DNA from: an uncultured Nitrosomonas sp.
GTDB lineage: Bacteria > Pseudomonadota > Gammaproteobacteria > Burkholderiales > Nitrosomonadaceae
Assembly (NCBI GenBank): GCA_949281375.1
Contig: CASDLT010000032.1
Location: forward strand, 1-34,711
Direction of reading: 5' to 3'
DNA: 34,711 nt
Part shown: positions 1-7,962 of the stretch, in pieces
How positions within the stretch are numbered: the first letter of the stretch is position 1
Layout: each line of letters opens with the position of its first letter
Program-made: the position numbers and the translations under genes
Notes under the pieces: model-generated
What the model was told of the DNA's origin: nothing
The model's input: the letters and a program-made list of their open reading frames with translations, nothing else
Database searches by the model: none

Positions 1-6
1 ACCAGC

Positions 7-816
7 TTAAGGTACGATCCGGTTGTTCAGGATTTCTCTGCTTGCGCCGTTCCAGGTTACGTCTGTCAGGTTTGAGTAACGGGTGATGATTTGTGCTGCT
101 ATACCACCTGAGAATAAACCTGCCCAGCCCAGAATTACAAAGCCCCAATGCAGCGGCGCGCTAAACAGTTCTTCCATGAACCAGAATGCATGACCCCATT
201 CGTTCAAACCGACGTTCGGCAGAATCATCAATGGGCCTGCAATCGCCATTACCAGCGGGAATGATGTGCCGCGGCTGTACAGTGGCAGACGGGTCATCGC
301 GTACAGGTATGAAGCTACGCCACATACGATGTACATCGGGAATGAGCCGTAGAACACAACCACGTGACTTGGCGTAAAGCTGGTGTCACGAATAATCACT
401 TGGTGCCATGATGCATCTTGTTCGGTGAAGAAGCTACCGCCCCAGTAAACACCAAACAGATACACGCCCAGCCACATCATCCAGTAGAAATAACGTTTGA
501 TTTCCAATTTGGTGTCCAGGTTGTCCAATTGCTCTTTGGTGTCACGGGTTTTCAGTATCCAACCCCAGGTAATCAATGCAAACAGCGGCATCAGGGTCAT
601 GTGTACTCGCCACAGTCCCATCCACACTTTGTCAAATTCCGGTTCCATCGAGTCCATGCCGTGTGAGTATGCAAACGTTCTTTGGTACCAGATCCAGAAT
701 ATCGCTACCAACAGCATGGTCAGCATGCCCAGCTTGTAGTACTTCGAGTCGTACCACAGCGACATGTCATAGTCAGCGCTCTTACTTGCACTACTTGTGC
801 CATACGTTGTTGCCAT
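7..816 (-). CDS. amoC: Ammonia monooxygenase subunit C (AmoC)
   Basis: Integral membrane subunit of ammonia monooxygenase, the copper enzyme that oxidises ammonia to hydroxylamine. The 269-residue protein has about six hydrophobic segments. It carries the Asp-x3-His-x12-His copper-ligand pattern known from PmoC/AmoC (D134, H138, H151) and the conserved [10 protein letters not shown] stretch near residues 201-210. From memory of the family it resembles the operon-type AmoC of N. europaea more than the divergent AmoC3. A strong ribosome site (GGAGGA, 822-827) fixes the start. The stop codon is 6 bases from the window edge, so whether amoA and amoB follow, or whether this is a lone copy, cannot be seen. 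A two-component system lies directly upstream on the same strand. Confidence 0.97.
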   Translation of the reverse strand: MATTYGTSSASKSADYDMSLWYDSKYYKLGMLTMLLVAIFWIWYQRTFAYSHGMDSMEPEFDKVWMGLWRVHMTLMPLFALITWGWILKTRDTKEQLDNLDTKLEIKRYFYWMMWLGVYLFGVYWGGSFFTEQDASWHQVIIRDTSFTPSHVVVFYGSFPMYIVCGVASYLYAMTRLPLYSRGTSFPLVMAIAGPLMILPNVGLNEWGHAFWFMEELFSAPLHWGFVILGWAGLFSGGIAAQIITRYSNLTDVTWNGASREILNNRIVP

Positions 817-916
817 TATAGTCCTCCATTTGTTTGATTAAGTAACGCGGTGTCGAAGTCAATCAAGCAATCATCTGTATTGTTGATGTCTTGATGTGGC
901 CTTTTCTACCTTGATA

Positions 917-962
917 AGAATAGCGTATTGCAATGCTTTTACAATGAGTGGATCCACTCATT
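917..962 (-). promoter_or_regulatory. Candidate amoC promoter with abutting 20-bp palindrome
   Basis: Read on the minus strand, TTGTAA (939-944) and TATTCT (917-922) are separated by 16 bases and resemble sigma-70 -35 and -10 boxes; they would give a leader of roughly 90 bases before amoC. A perfect palindrome, AATGAGTGGATCCACTCATT (943-962), touches the -35 box on its upstream side, where class II activators or repressors often bind. No T-run follows the palindrome on the minus strand, so it does not look like an intrinsic terminator of the upstream operon. The assignment is inference from position and symmetry. Confidence 0.45.
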
Positions 963-1036
963 TTAAGGGGCTATTCGATCTGGCGATGGAGTGAAAGACA
1001 TACGGTTGAAAGGCATGCCGATCAGCCGGAGAAATA

Positions 1037-1711
1037 TCAGTTGGATAGTGAAGAAGCCGAATCTTCAGGATGGAATAAATCTGGTTGTTGAGTTTTTAAC
1101 CTCAGGGCGAAGGTAATCAGGCTGTTGGGGCCGCTCAGATTGAGTTTTCGAGAAATATTGACCCGGTGGTTCTCGATAGTCTTTTTGCTGACGAACAGTT
1201 TTTGAGCAATTTGGGGTGTGGTCAAACCTTCCGAAATTTTGTTGAGAACTTTGCGTTCTGCTTTGGTGAGATTAGCTAGTTGACCACATGAGGCATCGAT
1301 GGGTTCATCCTTTTCAAGTTGCTGAGCAATCGAGTTTAATTTTTCTAGACGCGCTCGAATGCTGTTGATCAGCTCTTCTTTGGTAAAAGGTTTGGTAAGA
1401 TAATCGTCGGCTCCCATATCCATACCGGTTCGAGTATCGAAACGGGTCGATTTGGCCGTAAGAAAAATAAATGACGTGATGGCCAGTTGCGAGGCTTGTT
1501 TCATCTGAGTGAAAACTTCGAAACCATCAATTCCCGGTAGCATGATATCGCAAACGATGATCTGCGGAATATGCTCTGCTGCCAAGCGAATCCCATCTTC
1601 ACCCGTTGCTGCGCTGATGACGCGAAATCCATAATGAGCAATGATATCGGAGATGTTTTCACGCAATGCCTTTTCGTCTTCAATAACAAGGATCAGCGGG
1701 CTGTTCATCAT
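1037..1711 (-). CDS. Two-component response regulator, receiver + LuxR-type HTH
   Basis: A 224-residue NarL/FixJ-type DNA-binding response regulator. Residues 1-125 form a receiver domain: acidic pair E11-D12, phosphoacceptor D55 in CDIMLPG, the T in FLTAK near 85 and the K in LTKPF near 107. After a short linker, residues about 150-205 form a LuxR/GerE helix-turn-helix (LTKAERKVLNKISEG...TTPQIAQKLFVSKKTIENHRVNI, here split into two pieces). It starts 6 bases after the stop of the histidine kinase gene, so the two form an operon and almost certainly a cognate pair. It is the last gene before amoC on the same strand, which makes amoC a possible but unproven target. Confidence 0.93.
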   Translation of the reverse strand: MMNSPLILVIEDEKALRENISDIIAHYGFRVISAATGEDGIRLAAEHIPQIIVCDIMLPGIDGFEVFTQMKQASQLAITSFIFLTAKSTRFDTRTGMDMGADDYLTKPFTKEELINSIRARLEKLNSIAQQLEKDEPIDASCGQLANLTKAERKVLNKISEGLTTPQIAQKLFVSKKTIENHRVNISRKLNLSGPNSLITFALRLKTQQPDLFHPEDSASSLSN

Positions 1712-1717
1712 TTCAGT

Positions 1718-3631
1718 TTAAACGGGTAATTGAATCATCACCGTACAGCCTTGGCCGTCCTCACTGTTCAGCTGGATGTCGCCACCGTGAATCATGATGA
1801 GTTTTTTTGCTATCATCAGTCCCAGCCCGCTGCCCGGAAAAATCTTTGCATTCGATGCCCTGAAGAATGATTGAAATAAAAAGGGCTGATCTTTTTCAGG
1901 AATGCCGATGCCATAGTCACGGACAGAGATCAAATAAGCACTTTTTTGGAACTGAACCGTCAATTCTGGCGCCTGTTTGCCTTCAGAATATTTGAAGGCA
2001 TTAGAAACGATGTTGCGGAGGACATTACGTAATAGGATGGCATCGAGATGAATAACGCGGTTTGCTGCATTGAAAAAATAATTCAATACCCTGTGCTGTC
2101 CATTGGGCTCGGCATTGGATCTGACAAATTCATCCATGAACTCTTTGAATGCAAGATCCTTTTTAGAGACTTCAATTTTTCCTTCATCGATGCGCCCAAT
2201 ATCCAGAATGTTTTCCATCAGTTCAGTCATGCGGGTAGTTTCTTCCGCCATAATCGCTTTATGACGTTGAAATGATTCAGCGAAACAAGGGTTTAGTTCG
2301 GCAGATTCCTTTTTCAGATCCAACAAATCAATACTTGAACGTATCGTTGCAAGCGGAGTGCGGAATTGATGTGAAGCCAGATTGACGAATTGCGTCTTGA
2401 AGCGATTGAGCTCACGCTCTTTTTCCATGGCCTTTTGCAACCGCTGCTCGGCTTTTTTGATCAGCGTGATGTCGTTTTCAACGGCGACATAATTGATGAG
2501 CTTGCCGGAATCGTCATAAACCGCGGCAATGTTGAGATAAAGCCATATTTTGGTGCCATTCTTTGTGTAGTTCAGAATTTCTCCGGAAAAGGTACCGCTG
2601 TGCTGGAGTGAGCAGGCGATTTCTTGAATGGTTGCTGCAGAGGTTTCCGGTCCCTGGAGAAATACAGCGGGATCATAGCCGATGACTTCTTCCGAGGTAT
2701 AACCCAAAATTTTTTCAAAACTATTGTTTATCCAGATTATCTTTTTTTGAGCATCGGTAATCATTACGATGCCGTTGGTTTTTTCTGCTACGAAAGCCAT
2801 GCGCTGCAATTCCAACTCACTTTTTTTGCGCGCGGTGATATCCATCCCGTATGCAATTAAAAATTCGGCCTCGTCCTGTTCATTCAACAGAGGAAACATG
2901 TTTCGTACGTACGTGCGTTCAGTTCCATCCGAATCGATGAGTTTTTCCTCAAAAGTGACCGGTCTTTTATCGACCATGCATTCTTTGAGTACTTCAATTC
3001 GTCTTGATTCGGCAGTAGGAATCCAATTGCCGAGATCGCTTGTAAACGATGGAGGATGTTCAATCCGGATGTCGCGGCGATGTTTGCTTTTGATGGCGGC
3101 GTCATTGGCATAGATATAATGCCCTTCCTTATTTAAAACCACTAATTCAGTGGGCAGCCGGTCGAGAATATGATTGTAGAGCAAGTGTTCTTTTTTCTTG
3201 TTTTGCTCCGATTGTTTTTTAGAAGAAATATCTTGCAGGATGCCATAAAGCGCAACGATGTCGAGGTTCTGATCGAAAATCGGATGAAGCGTCGAGGTGT
3301 GCCATTTTGTCCTGCCATCTGGTAGAACGATCATGAATTCTTCACTAACTTTTGATCGTGTCGAGAGTGCGCGCTCGATGAATGCGAGCATTTTCGCTTT
3401 TTCCGACTCGCTGTATCGTTCGGAGCTTTTCAGTAGCGCAGAGCCATTGAAGTCGTCGGGTAGCTCGTAGAAGGCATAGAGGTACTCCGACCAGGTGATG
3501 GTCTGAGTTTTCAAGTCATGCCACCAGTCACCGATTTGGGCGGTCTGGCACAAAAGAGAGAGACGTTGTTGCTGAGACTCGGGTGAATCAAAACTTGTCA
3601 AATCGAATGCAGATTCAGACGTCATGGTCAT
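1718..3631 (-). CDS. PAS-domain sensor histidine kinase
   Basis: A 637-residue kinase with no convincing membrane segment, so probably cytoplasmic. Three PAS regions can be traced: residues about 30-145 (PAS_3-like), 150-270, and 275-395. The third contains VFLQGPET (323-330), resembling the LOV signature GxNCRFLQG but with no cysteine at the photoactive position. A coiled linker leads to the HisKA domain with phosphoacceptor H421 in ASHQFRTPL. The ATPase domain has an N box (537-549), G1 DYGIGIP (572-578) and G2 GSGLGL (600-605), so it should be active. The stimulus is unknown; redox or oxygen sensing through PAS is a guess. Two ATGs (3631 and 3625) lack a clear Shine-Dalgarno site. The response regulator follows immediately. 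Confidence 0.93.
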   Translation of the reverse strand: MTMTSESAFDLTSFDSPESQQQRLSLLCQTAQIGDWWHDLKTQTITWSEYLYAFYELPDDFNGSALLKSSERYSESEKAKMLAFIERALSTRSKVSEEFMIVLPDGRTKWHTSTLHPIFDQNLDIVALYGILQDISSKKQSEQNKKKEHLLYNHILDRLPTELVVLNKEGHYIYANDAAIKSKHRRDIRIEHPPSFTSDLGNWIPTAESRRIEVLKECMVDKRPVTFEEKLIDSDGTERTYVRNMFPLLNEQDEAEFLIAYGMDITARKKSELELQRMAFVAEKTNGIVMITDAQKKIIWINNSFEKILGYTSEEVIGYDPAVFLQGPETSAATIQEIACSLQHSGTFSGEILNYTKNGTKIWLYLNIAAVYDDSGKLINYVAVENDITLIKKAEQRLQKAMEKERELNRFKTQFVNLASHQFRTPLATIRSSIDLLDLKKESAELNPCFAESFQRHKAIMAEETTRMTELMENILDIGRIDEGKIEVSKKDLAFKEFMDEFVRSNAEPNGQHRVLNYFFNAANRVIHLDAILLRNVLRNIVSNAFKYSEGKQAPELTVQFQKSAYLISVRDYGIGIPEKDQPFLFQSFFRASNAKIFPGSGLGLMIAKKLIMIHGGDIQLNSEDGQGCTVMIQLPV

Positions 3632-3781
3632 TAATTATGATATGAATCAATTGGTTAAACGTGATGACGACTGAACGAAAAATTATTTTTCGTCGATGGC
3701 CATCAATGCTAGGAGTGCTCATATTTTTGAACCGAAAAGCAAGAATGTCAACTTCCTGGAAAACGGTAAGTCAAAAACAAT

Positions 3782-3820
3782 GCTGGGATATGGGCTCTAG
3801 CCCAGCTTTCGTTTTTTTTT
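3782..3820 (+). terminator. Plus-strand intrinsic terminator with no gene upstream
   Basis: GCTGGG (3782-3787) pairs with CCCAGC (3801-3806); an alternative inner stem TGGGCT/AGCCCA is also possible. It is followed by TTTCG and nine T (3812-3820). This is a good rho-independent terminator for a plus-strand transcript, yet the genes on both sides are on the minus strand. It implies an unannotated short transcript from within about 3632-3810, possibly a small RNA. Confidence 0.5.
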
Positions 3821-3849
3821 GACACTATGAATGGTATTGATTCCGCAAT

Positions 3850-3880
3850 AAAAAAACAGCGCTATGATATAGCGCTGTTT
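3850..3880 (-). terminator. Intrinsic terminator of the YjfB-like gene
   Basis: A perfect 12-bp stem (3854-3865 with 3869-3880) and a 3-base loop; on the minus strand it is followed by a run of seven T (3850-3856). It sits 21 bases after the stop of the 3902-4102 gene. Confidence 0.88.
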
Positions 3881-3901
3881 CAACGGAGAAAATGTAAAAA
3901 T

Positions 3902-4102
3902 CTAAGCAGTAGTATTAATAGTCTGCCCGAGGTGCGTAGGTAGTCTTTGCGCGGGCTGAGTATCGGGAATTGCTTCGATCAATGCGAGTGCACCGGCTGC
4001 ACTCACATCAATTGCTTTCTTCAAGACAGCAACGCTTACAGCCTGATTCGTATTGGCTTCACTCATAGCCGTTGCTACATTTGCTATACCTGTAACATCC
4101 AT
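3902..4102 (-). CDS. YjfB-family small protein (putative motility protein)
   Basis: A 66-residue protein matching the pattern of the YjfB family: short N-terminal helix, then the VSVAVLKKAIDVSAAGALALIEAIP core and a disordered tail. Family members are called putative motility proteins because they co-occur with flagellar genes; the molecular role is unknown. A strong AAGGAG site precedes the ATG by seven bases, and a perfect terminator follows, so the gene is a single transcription unit. No flagellar genes are in the window, although a PilZ protein lies at 31 kb. Family assignment is by remembered pattern. Confidence 0.75.
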   Translation of the reverse strand: MDVTGIANVATAMSEANTNQAVSVAVLKKAIDVSAAGALALIEAIPDTQPAQRLPTHLGQTINTTA

Positions 4103-4228
4103 AAAAATACTCCTTATATTTTACAAAGGTAATAGCGGCATTTAATCGGGGATATTTAAGGTATGGAAATGACTGGTTATGATTATTACTTAGGGATTCA
4201 TATTAGTAACAATATGATTTGTAATATA

Positions 4229-4834
4229 TTAATGGCTTTTCATGAAAGTGGAAAAGATTTTTCTGAAATGATCCTTCCATTCAAGACCGACATTCAGCGG
4301 AACTTTTACCTGGACAGGGGTGCTGTCCGCATGCGTTCCATCCAGATACAAGAAATATTGACCCGTTTCGCTCAGCCTGATCGATTGTGTAATGACGCCA
4401 GATTGATGGGGTTTGGCCGGTAGAGAAAAAACGTCAGATTCTTTAGGGGCTTGTTTTTCATCGAATTCAACCTTGACTAGCCGCAATGCGAGTGGGGTAT
4501 CGCGCGCCGATTCAGGGTATAACAAGTCAATCGAAATATTGATTGTCCCTGGCTCCGGAATTTTGCCGCACTGAACAGGCATGAAAGGCGAACGGATGGT
4601 ATTGCCGGGGGATTCATAGTCATCGGGAAGGTAATAGCCTGAGTAACCGATCGTCAAGGAATTCGTTTCGACCGTGCAGGCGCCGCCACGAAAACCTTTT
4701 GGATAAGTGTCGGCGTAATCTCCCTGGGAACTGGCGCGATACAACATTCCAAAAAGCAGGAACGAACCGAGAATAGCCATCAATAATCCAATTTGGAGCT
4801 TGTTGCGGGATGACAATTTAAATTCTGATGACAT
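4229..4834 (-). CDS. Unrecognised membrane-anchored periplasmic protein
   Basis: I do not recognise this protein. The start at 4834 (MSSEFKLSSRN) is preferred over the ATG at 4861 because AAGGAT stands 7 bases upstream of it. The product is about 201 residues with one N-terminal hydrophobic helix (roughly residues 13-33, LQIGLLMAILGSFLLFGML) and an external domain rich in beta-strand and Pro/Gly. Two cysteines (GGACTVE and PVQCGKI) could form a disulfide. The C-terminal half has the look of an Ig-like or carbohydrate-binding fold, but no motif supports a function. It lies between the peroxiredoxin and YjfB-like genes on the same strand, with about 170 bases separating it from the former. Confidence 0.75.
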   Translation of the reverse strand: MSSEFKLSSRNKLQIGLLMAILGSFLLFGMLYRASSQGDYADTYPKGFRGGACTVETNSLTIGYSGYYLPDDYESPGNTIRSPFMPVQCGKIPEPGTINISIDLLYPESARDTPLALRLVKVEFDEKQAPKESDVFSLPAKPHQSGVITQSIRLSETGQYFLYLDGTHADSTPVQVKVPLNVGLEWKDHFRKIFSTFMKSH

Positions 4835-4877
4835 CGCTATCCTTTCAAGTATTAAGATCAATTAATTTTTGATTTTG

Positions 4878-4910
4878 CCCATCAAGACTGAGCTGCCGTT
4901 CTTGATGAGC
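4878..4910 (-). other. Long hairpin downstream of the peroxiredoxin gene
   Basis: GCCCATCAAGA (4877-4887) and TCTTGATGAGC (4900-4910) pair over 11 positions with one wobble and a 12-base loop. No T-run follows on either strand, so it is not a standard intrinsic terminator. It may be a 3'-end processing or stabilising structure for the peroxiredoxin mRNA. It also sits inside a 51-codon open frame, which argues that this frame is not a gene. Confidence 0.4.
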
Positions 4911-5008
4911 ATGCAACAACATGGGGTTCTGATGCGCTACAGACTGCTGAAGTCTCAGGCTTTTCAAGTCAGTGTCGGCAACCATCAGATCAAGCGTCAT
5001 GATTGAGA

Positions 5009-5611
5009 TTATAATGTCTCGGCATGATGGCTGAGGTATTCTGCGACCCCCTCCGGACTTGCCTTCATCCCGGGTTCGCCATGTTTCCATCCCGCCGGGC
5101 ACAATTCACCTCGTTCTTCGAAGAATTGCAATGCATCGACCATGCGGAGCATTTCATCCACATCTCGACCCAGCGGCAGATCATTGACGACTTGATGGCG
5201 CACGATGCCTTTCTTGTCAATCAGGAACGAGCCGCGCAACGCGACATGATTGGGATGACTGACTCCATACGCGTGCATGACTTCGCCGCCGAGATCCGAA
5301 ACCAGTGTGATATCGATGGGGCCGATGCCACCCTGGGTGATGGGTGTGTTACGCCAGGCATAATGGGTAAAGTGAGAATCCACCGACACACCGATGACTT
5401 CGACATTGCGTTGTTGAAAATCTTTTGCGCGATGAGAGTGCGCAATGATTTCAGAAGGACACACAAAGGTAAAATCCAGCGGGTAGAAGAACAACACTGC
5501 ATATTTGTCGCGAATATGATCATGAAAATTGAAATTTTCATCAAAACTGCCATTTGGCAGAACGGCAGGTTTAGTAAAATCAGGTGCTAGATGGGTGACG
5601 AGTGTAGACAT
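5009..5611 (-). CDS. Typical 2-Cys peroxiredoxin (AhpC/Prx1 type)
   Basis: Thiol peroxidase that reduces hydrogen peroxide and organic peroxides. The 200-residue protein has the peroxidatic cysteine C51 in DFTFVCPSE and the resolving cysteine C171 in GELCPAGW. This marks a typical 2-Cys Prx of the Prx1/AhpC group, full length including the C-terminal arm that carries the resolving cysteine. The GGIGPIDITLVSD segment is the usual GGLG-like motif of the sensitive type, but the YF motif at the C-terminus is not evident, so over-oxidation sensitivity is unclear. A clear AAGGAG precedes the ATG. It is divergent from the CysH-like gene across 314 bases. No AhpF or thioredoxin reductase gene is adjacent. 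Confidence 0.95.
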   Translation of the reverse strand: MSTLVTHLAPDFTKPAVLPNGSFDENFNFHDHIRDKYAVLFFYPLDFTFVCPSEIIAHSHRAKDFQQRNVEVIGVSVDSHFTHYAWRNTPITQGGIGPIDITLVSDLGGEVMHAYGVSHPNHVALRGSFLIDKKGIVRHQVVNDLPLGRDVDEMLRMVDALQFFEERGELCPAGWKHGEPGMKASPEGVAEYLSHHAETL

Positions 5612-5925
5612 TTTTTCTCCTTGATGTCATGTTAAGGAATTTTTATTTATAGGGTACATCCAATTACGAACGATTTAAATGAAGCGCAATATAAAGAAAA
5701 TTTTTTCATCGCTTTGGCTATGAATTTCCGCAAAGCAGGTGAGCGATGATCAATTAATGTCAAATCAAATGAAAAATCACAACCTATGAATGATCCAATA
5801 AGGTTTTAAGTGGATTTCAAGCGTGGTAGTTTCTCAAAGTTTCCGTAGAGAAATTATCTTCACGGCGGGTAGTATAAAAATTCGACATCCTTTTTGTCTA
5901 AAAAATCTGATCATGGATAATAAAA
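5612..5925. promoter_or_regulatory. Divergent intergenic region, peroxiredoxin / cysH-like
   Basis: This 314-base AT-rich stretch must hold promoters for both divergent genes. An inverted repeat TTTCTC (5830-5835) / GAGAAA (5848-5853) lies about 75 bases before the cysH-like start, and AGTATAAAAA (5870-5879) could contain a -10 box. No OxyR or CysB site can be called with confidence, and no open frame is worth reporting. Confidence 0.3.
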
Positions 5926-6558
5926 ATGAATGAAAGTGATATCGCAGCGAATAATTTACAGTTGCGTAACAAATCTGCACTTGAAGTAGTGCAATGGGGA
6001 ATTTCACAATGCAAGGGCAATTCCCTGGTGACGACTAACTTCCGTCCTTTTGAAGCAGTTGTGCTGCATTTGTGCACGCAGGTGCAACCCGATCTGCCGG
6101 TGCTCTGGGTCGATCATGGTTACAATCGGCCGGCTACCTATCGATATGCGCAAAAGCTTCGTGATCGTCTTCATCTCAACCTCAAAATTTTTTCGCCCGA
6201 AATAACCGCTGCGCATTACGACGCCATTTATGGCGCCATTCCCACTCTCGAGAACGAAGCTGAATTAAAACGATTCAGCTCGATAATGAAGCTGGAGCCG
6301 TTTCAGCGAGGTATGAAAGAATTGGCGCCGGCTGCCTGGTTCACGTCGCTGCGCAAAGTGCAGAATGAATTCCGGGCAGGGTTGGATATCCTATCCGAAG
6401 ACAAAGTGAATGGTTCGCTCAAGATCAGCCCGGTTTTTTATTGGACTGATGCCGACATGGAAGCGTATTTAACACAACATGACTTGCCCAATGAGTGGGA
6501 TTATTTTGATCCCGCGAAAGCGGATGAAAAGCGCGAATGTGGCATTCATGTCAACTAA
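5926..6558 (+). CDS. cysH: CysH-like phosphoadenylyl-sulfate/adenylyl-sulfate reductase, short form
   Basis: Assimilatory sulfate reduction enzyme family, which converts PAPS or APS to sulfite using thioredoxin. The 210-residue product aligns by eye with E. coli CysH: the PP-loop region VTTNFRPFEAVVLHL (about 35-49), VLWVDHGYNRPATYRYAQKL, the KLEPFQRGMKEL segment, and the catalytic C205 in KRECGIH. It has no CC/CxxC pairs, so it should lack the Fe-S cluster of APS reductases. It is unusual in that the stretch between the NEWDYFD region and ECGIH is only about a dozen residues. The GDTHTT-like substrate loop of PAPS reductases is therefore missing and the specificity is uncertain. The gene has no obvious partner (cysI, cysN, cysD) nearby. 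Confidence 0.83.
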   Translation: MNESDIAANNLQLRNKSALEVVQWGISQCKGNSLVTTNFRPFEAVVLHLCTQVQPDLPVLWVDHGYNRPATYRYAQKLRDRLHLNLKIFSPEITAAHYDAIYGAIPTLENEAELKRFSSIMKLEPFQRGMKELAPAAWFTSLRKVQNEFRAGLDILSEDKVNGSLKISPVFYWTDADMEAYLTQHDLPNEWDYFDPAKADEKRECGIHVN

Positions 6559-6741
6559 TCGACATGTTCTTTCATGAACAATGTAGATGCAGCAAAAACA
6601 TGGCAAACAATGATGAGAGCGTGAATTGACTGAAAAAGCTTTCGATTGACCTCAACGCAGATAAAAATTTTTAAGAATCATGGCTTTTTCAAAAGCAGTC
6701 GCTTAAAATGCCGGCATCAAAAACCACGTGGGGAATTTGAA

Positions 6742-7434
6742 ATGAATACCATAAGCCGGGCTTGGCATTTGACCGAATCTGTTGAGAAACTCAAAGTTCA
6801 ACTGTGTGATAAGGATATTTCCCGCGCGGAAGCGGCTGCCCATTTTGTTCAGGAAGGTTTGCTGAATGGAGAAGCGGTGATTGTTCTGGCTCGTCGTGCA
6901 TTGCGTCAAATGGTTATATCAAGGATCGAATCGTTGGGTCTGGATGTTCAGGCCATGAAGGGTACTGGTCAAATCAGGTTCGTTGATGCGCAGCTGTTAC
7001 TGTCCTGCTTGCAGGTAAACGATGTGCTTGAAGAATACTCTTTTCAAGAGCATATCGTGACGACGTTGCAATCGGCACAATCAAAATTCGGTAAAGTTCG
7101 TATTTTCTGTGGAATGATCGATACTGTTTGGAAAGAACCACAATCCACGACAGCGATTCAGCTAGAATCGCTATGGGTAAGACTGGCCCAGATCCATGAA
7201 TTTTCGTTGCTATGTTCTTATTCATTGGATGGCCTCGACAGCGCTGTTTTTGAAGCGTCCTGGGAACAGTTCTGTGAGCGTCATGCCCATCTCGGTTCTT
7301 GCATTCCATCTGAAATAGCGGCAGGCACAGCAGCGCATGAGATCTTGGAATCAACCTGGAACCGTATCACGGAAAAACTTGCAGTATCTTCTCAGTTGCC
7401 CGGTGAAACCACTCAGCCGGCGTCCCTTAATTAG
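6742..7434 (+). CDS. MEDS (DcmR sensory) domain protein, copy 1
   Basis: Stand-alone MEDS-domain protein of 230 residues. The start at 6742 is chosen over an upstream ATG (6646) because GGGGA precedes it and because the paralogue at 19.4 kb is also 230 residues. The domain spans most of the chain: AEAAAHFVQEGLLNGEAVIVLARRALR, GLDVQ, GQIRFVDAQLLL, and a GEM.D.LW-like region that here reads CGMIDTVWKE. The domain was named for methanogen/methylotroph DcmR, a regulator responding to a small carbon compound. DcmR has a DNA-binding part, which is absent here, so this protein probably signals through a partner. No partner kinase or sigma regulator is adjacent. A dispersed repeat begins 7 bases past its stop. 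Confidence 0.82.
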   Translation: MNTISRAWHLTESVEKLKVQLCDKDISRAEAAAHFVQEGLLNGEAVIVLARRALRQMVISRIESLGLDVQAMKGTGQIRFVDAQLLLSCLQVNDVLEEYSFQEHIVTTLQSAQSKFGKVRIFCGMIDTVWKEPQSTTAIQLESLWVRLAQIHEFSLLCSYSLDGLDSAVFEASWEQFCERHAHLGSCIPSEIAAGTAAHEILESTWNRITEKLAVSSQLPGETTQPASLN

Positions 7435-7440
7435 GAAAAT

Positions 7441-7570
7441 GCTGATTAATTCGGCGACGAGATGAAATGTTAGACGCACAGAACGCATTAACCGAGGCCT
7501 ATCAACACGATACTTGAGGGAGCATGTGCCGCGCAACGAAGCGATTCGCTCGTGCAGTCAATCAATCAGC
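7441..7570 (+). repeat. Dispersed 130-bp palindromic repeat, copy 1
   Basis: One of three related copies in the window (130, 131 and 130 bp between matching ends). The outer ends GCTGATTAATT and AATCAATCAGC form an imperfect terminal inverted repeat. It extends outward into TTAGGAAAAT on the left and CTTCCTTAA on the right. Near the right end is AAGCGATTCGCT, a short internal palindrome. There is no open frame of note and no transposase. The form is that of a MITE or other non-autonomous element; the family is unknown to me. The left flank touches the MEDS copy 1 stop codon. Confidence 0.8.
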
Positions 7571-7962
7571 GCTTCCTTAATGATTAGTTCTTATTAGCAG
7601 TCCATCGTACATCAATCGCCTGATTTCTGATCGGGATTTCATTTTCTCTATCAAAATCGCAATAGCTTTATTCATTCGATAGCTTCTCCCTGAAATTGAT
7701 AATCCCGGGTTTCGGGTGTTTAACCGTAAATAAAGAATAACAACTCACTCCGCGCATAGCGAATTTTTCATTAACTATAGTCAATGCAGAAAAGGTTTCA
7801 CCTCCTGGTGATTCGATTTTTCTATGTACGCTAGCGAACTGTTTCTCCTTGAAATAAAGGATTTAATTGTCGCTGTACGGCAGAATTAGAGTCAAGGTTT
7901 TAACGATTTTTAATAGTTTAAAACGGCTACTCAGTTATTGAATAATGCAAGGAGGTAAATTC
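7571..7962. other. Gene-free stretch before the DUF4398 lipoprotein
   Basis: About 390 bases with no convincing open frame. It presumably holds the promoter of the 7963-9213 lipoprotein pair, but no -35/-10 pair stands out. CACCTCCTGGTG (7800-7811) is a short palindrome with no clear role. Confidence 0.4.

Noticed and set aside
3696..3800. 34-codon plus-strand frame before the orphan terminator
   Set aside because: No Shine-Dalgarno site, and the stop lies inside the terminator stem; a non-coding transcript is as likely. It is kept only as part of the small RNA finding.
4845..5000. 51-codon minus-strand frame between the peroxiredoxin gene and the 4229-4834 gene
   Set aside because: There is no ribosome site, and the frame contains a long hairpin (4878-4910) that better explains the sequence conservation one might see there.
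5024..5590. 188-codon plus-strand frame opposite the peroxiredoxin gene
   Set aside because: Complete antisense overlap with a well-conserved 2-Cys peroxiredoxin, and no motif of its own.
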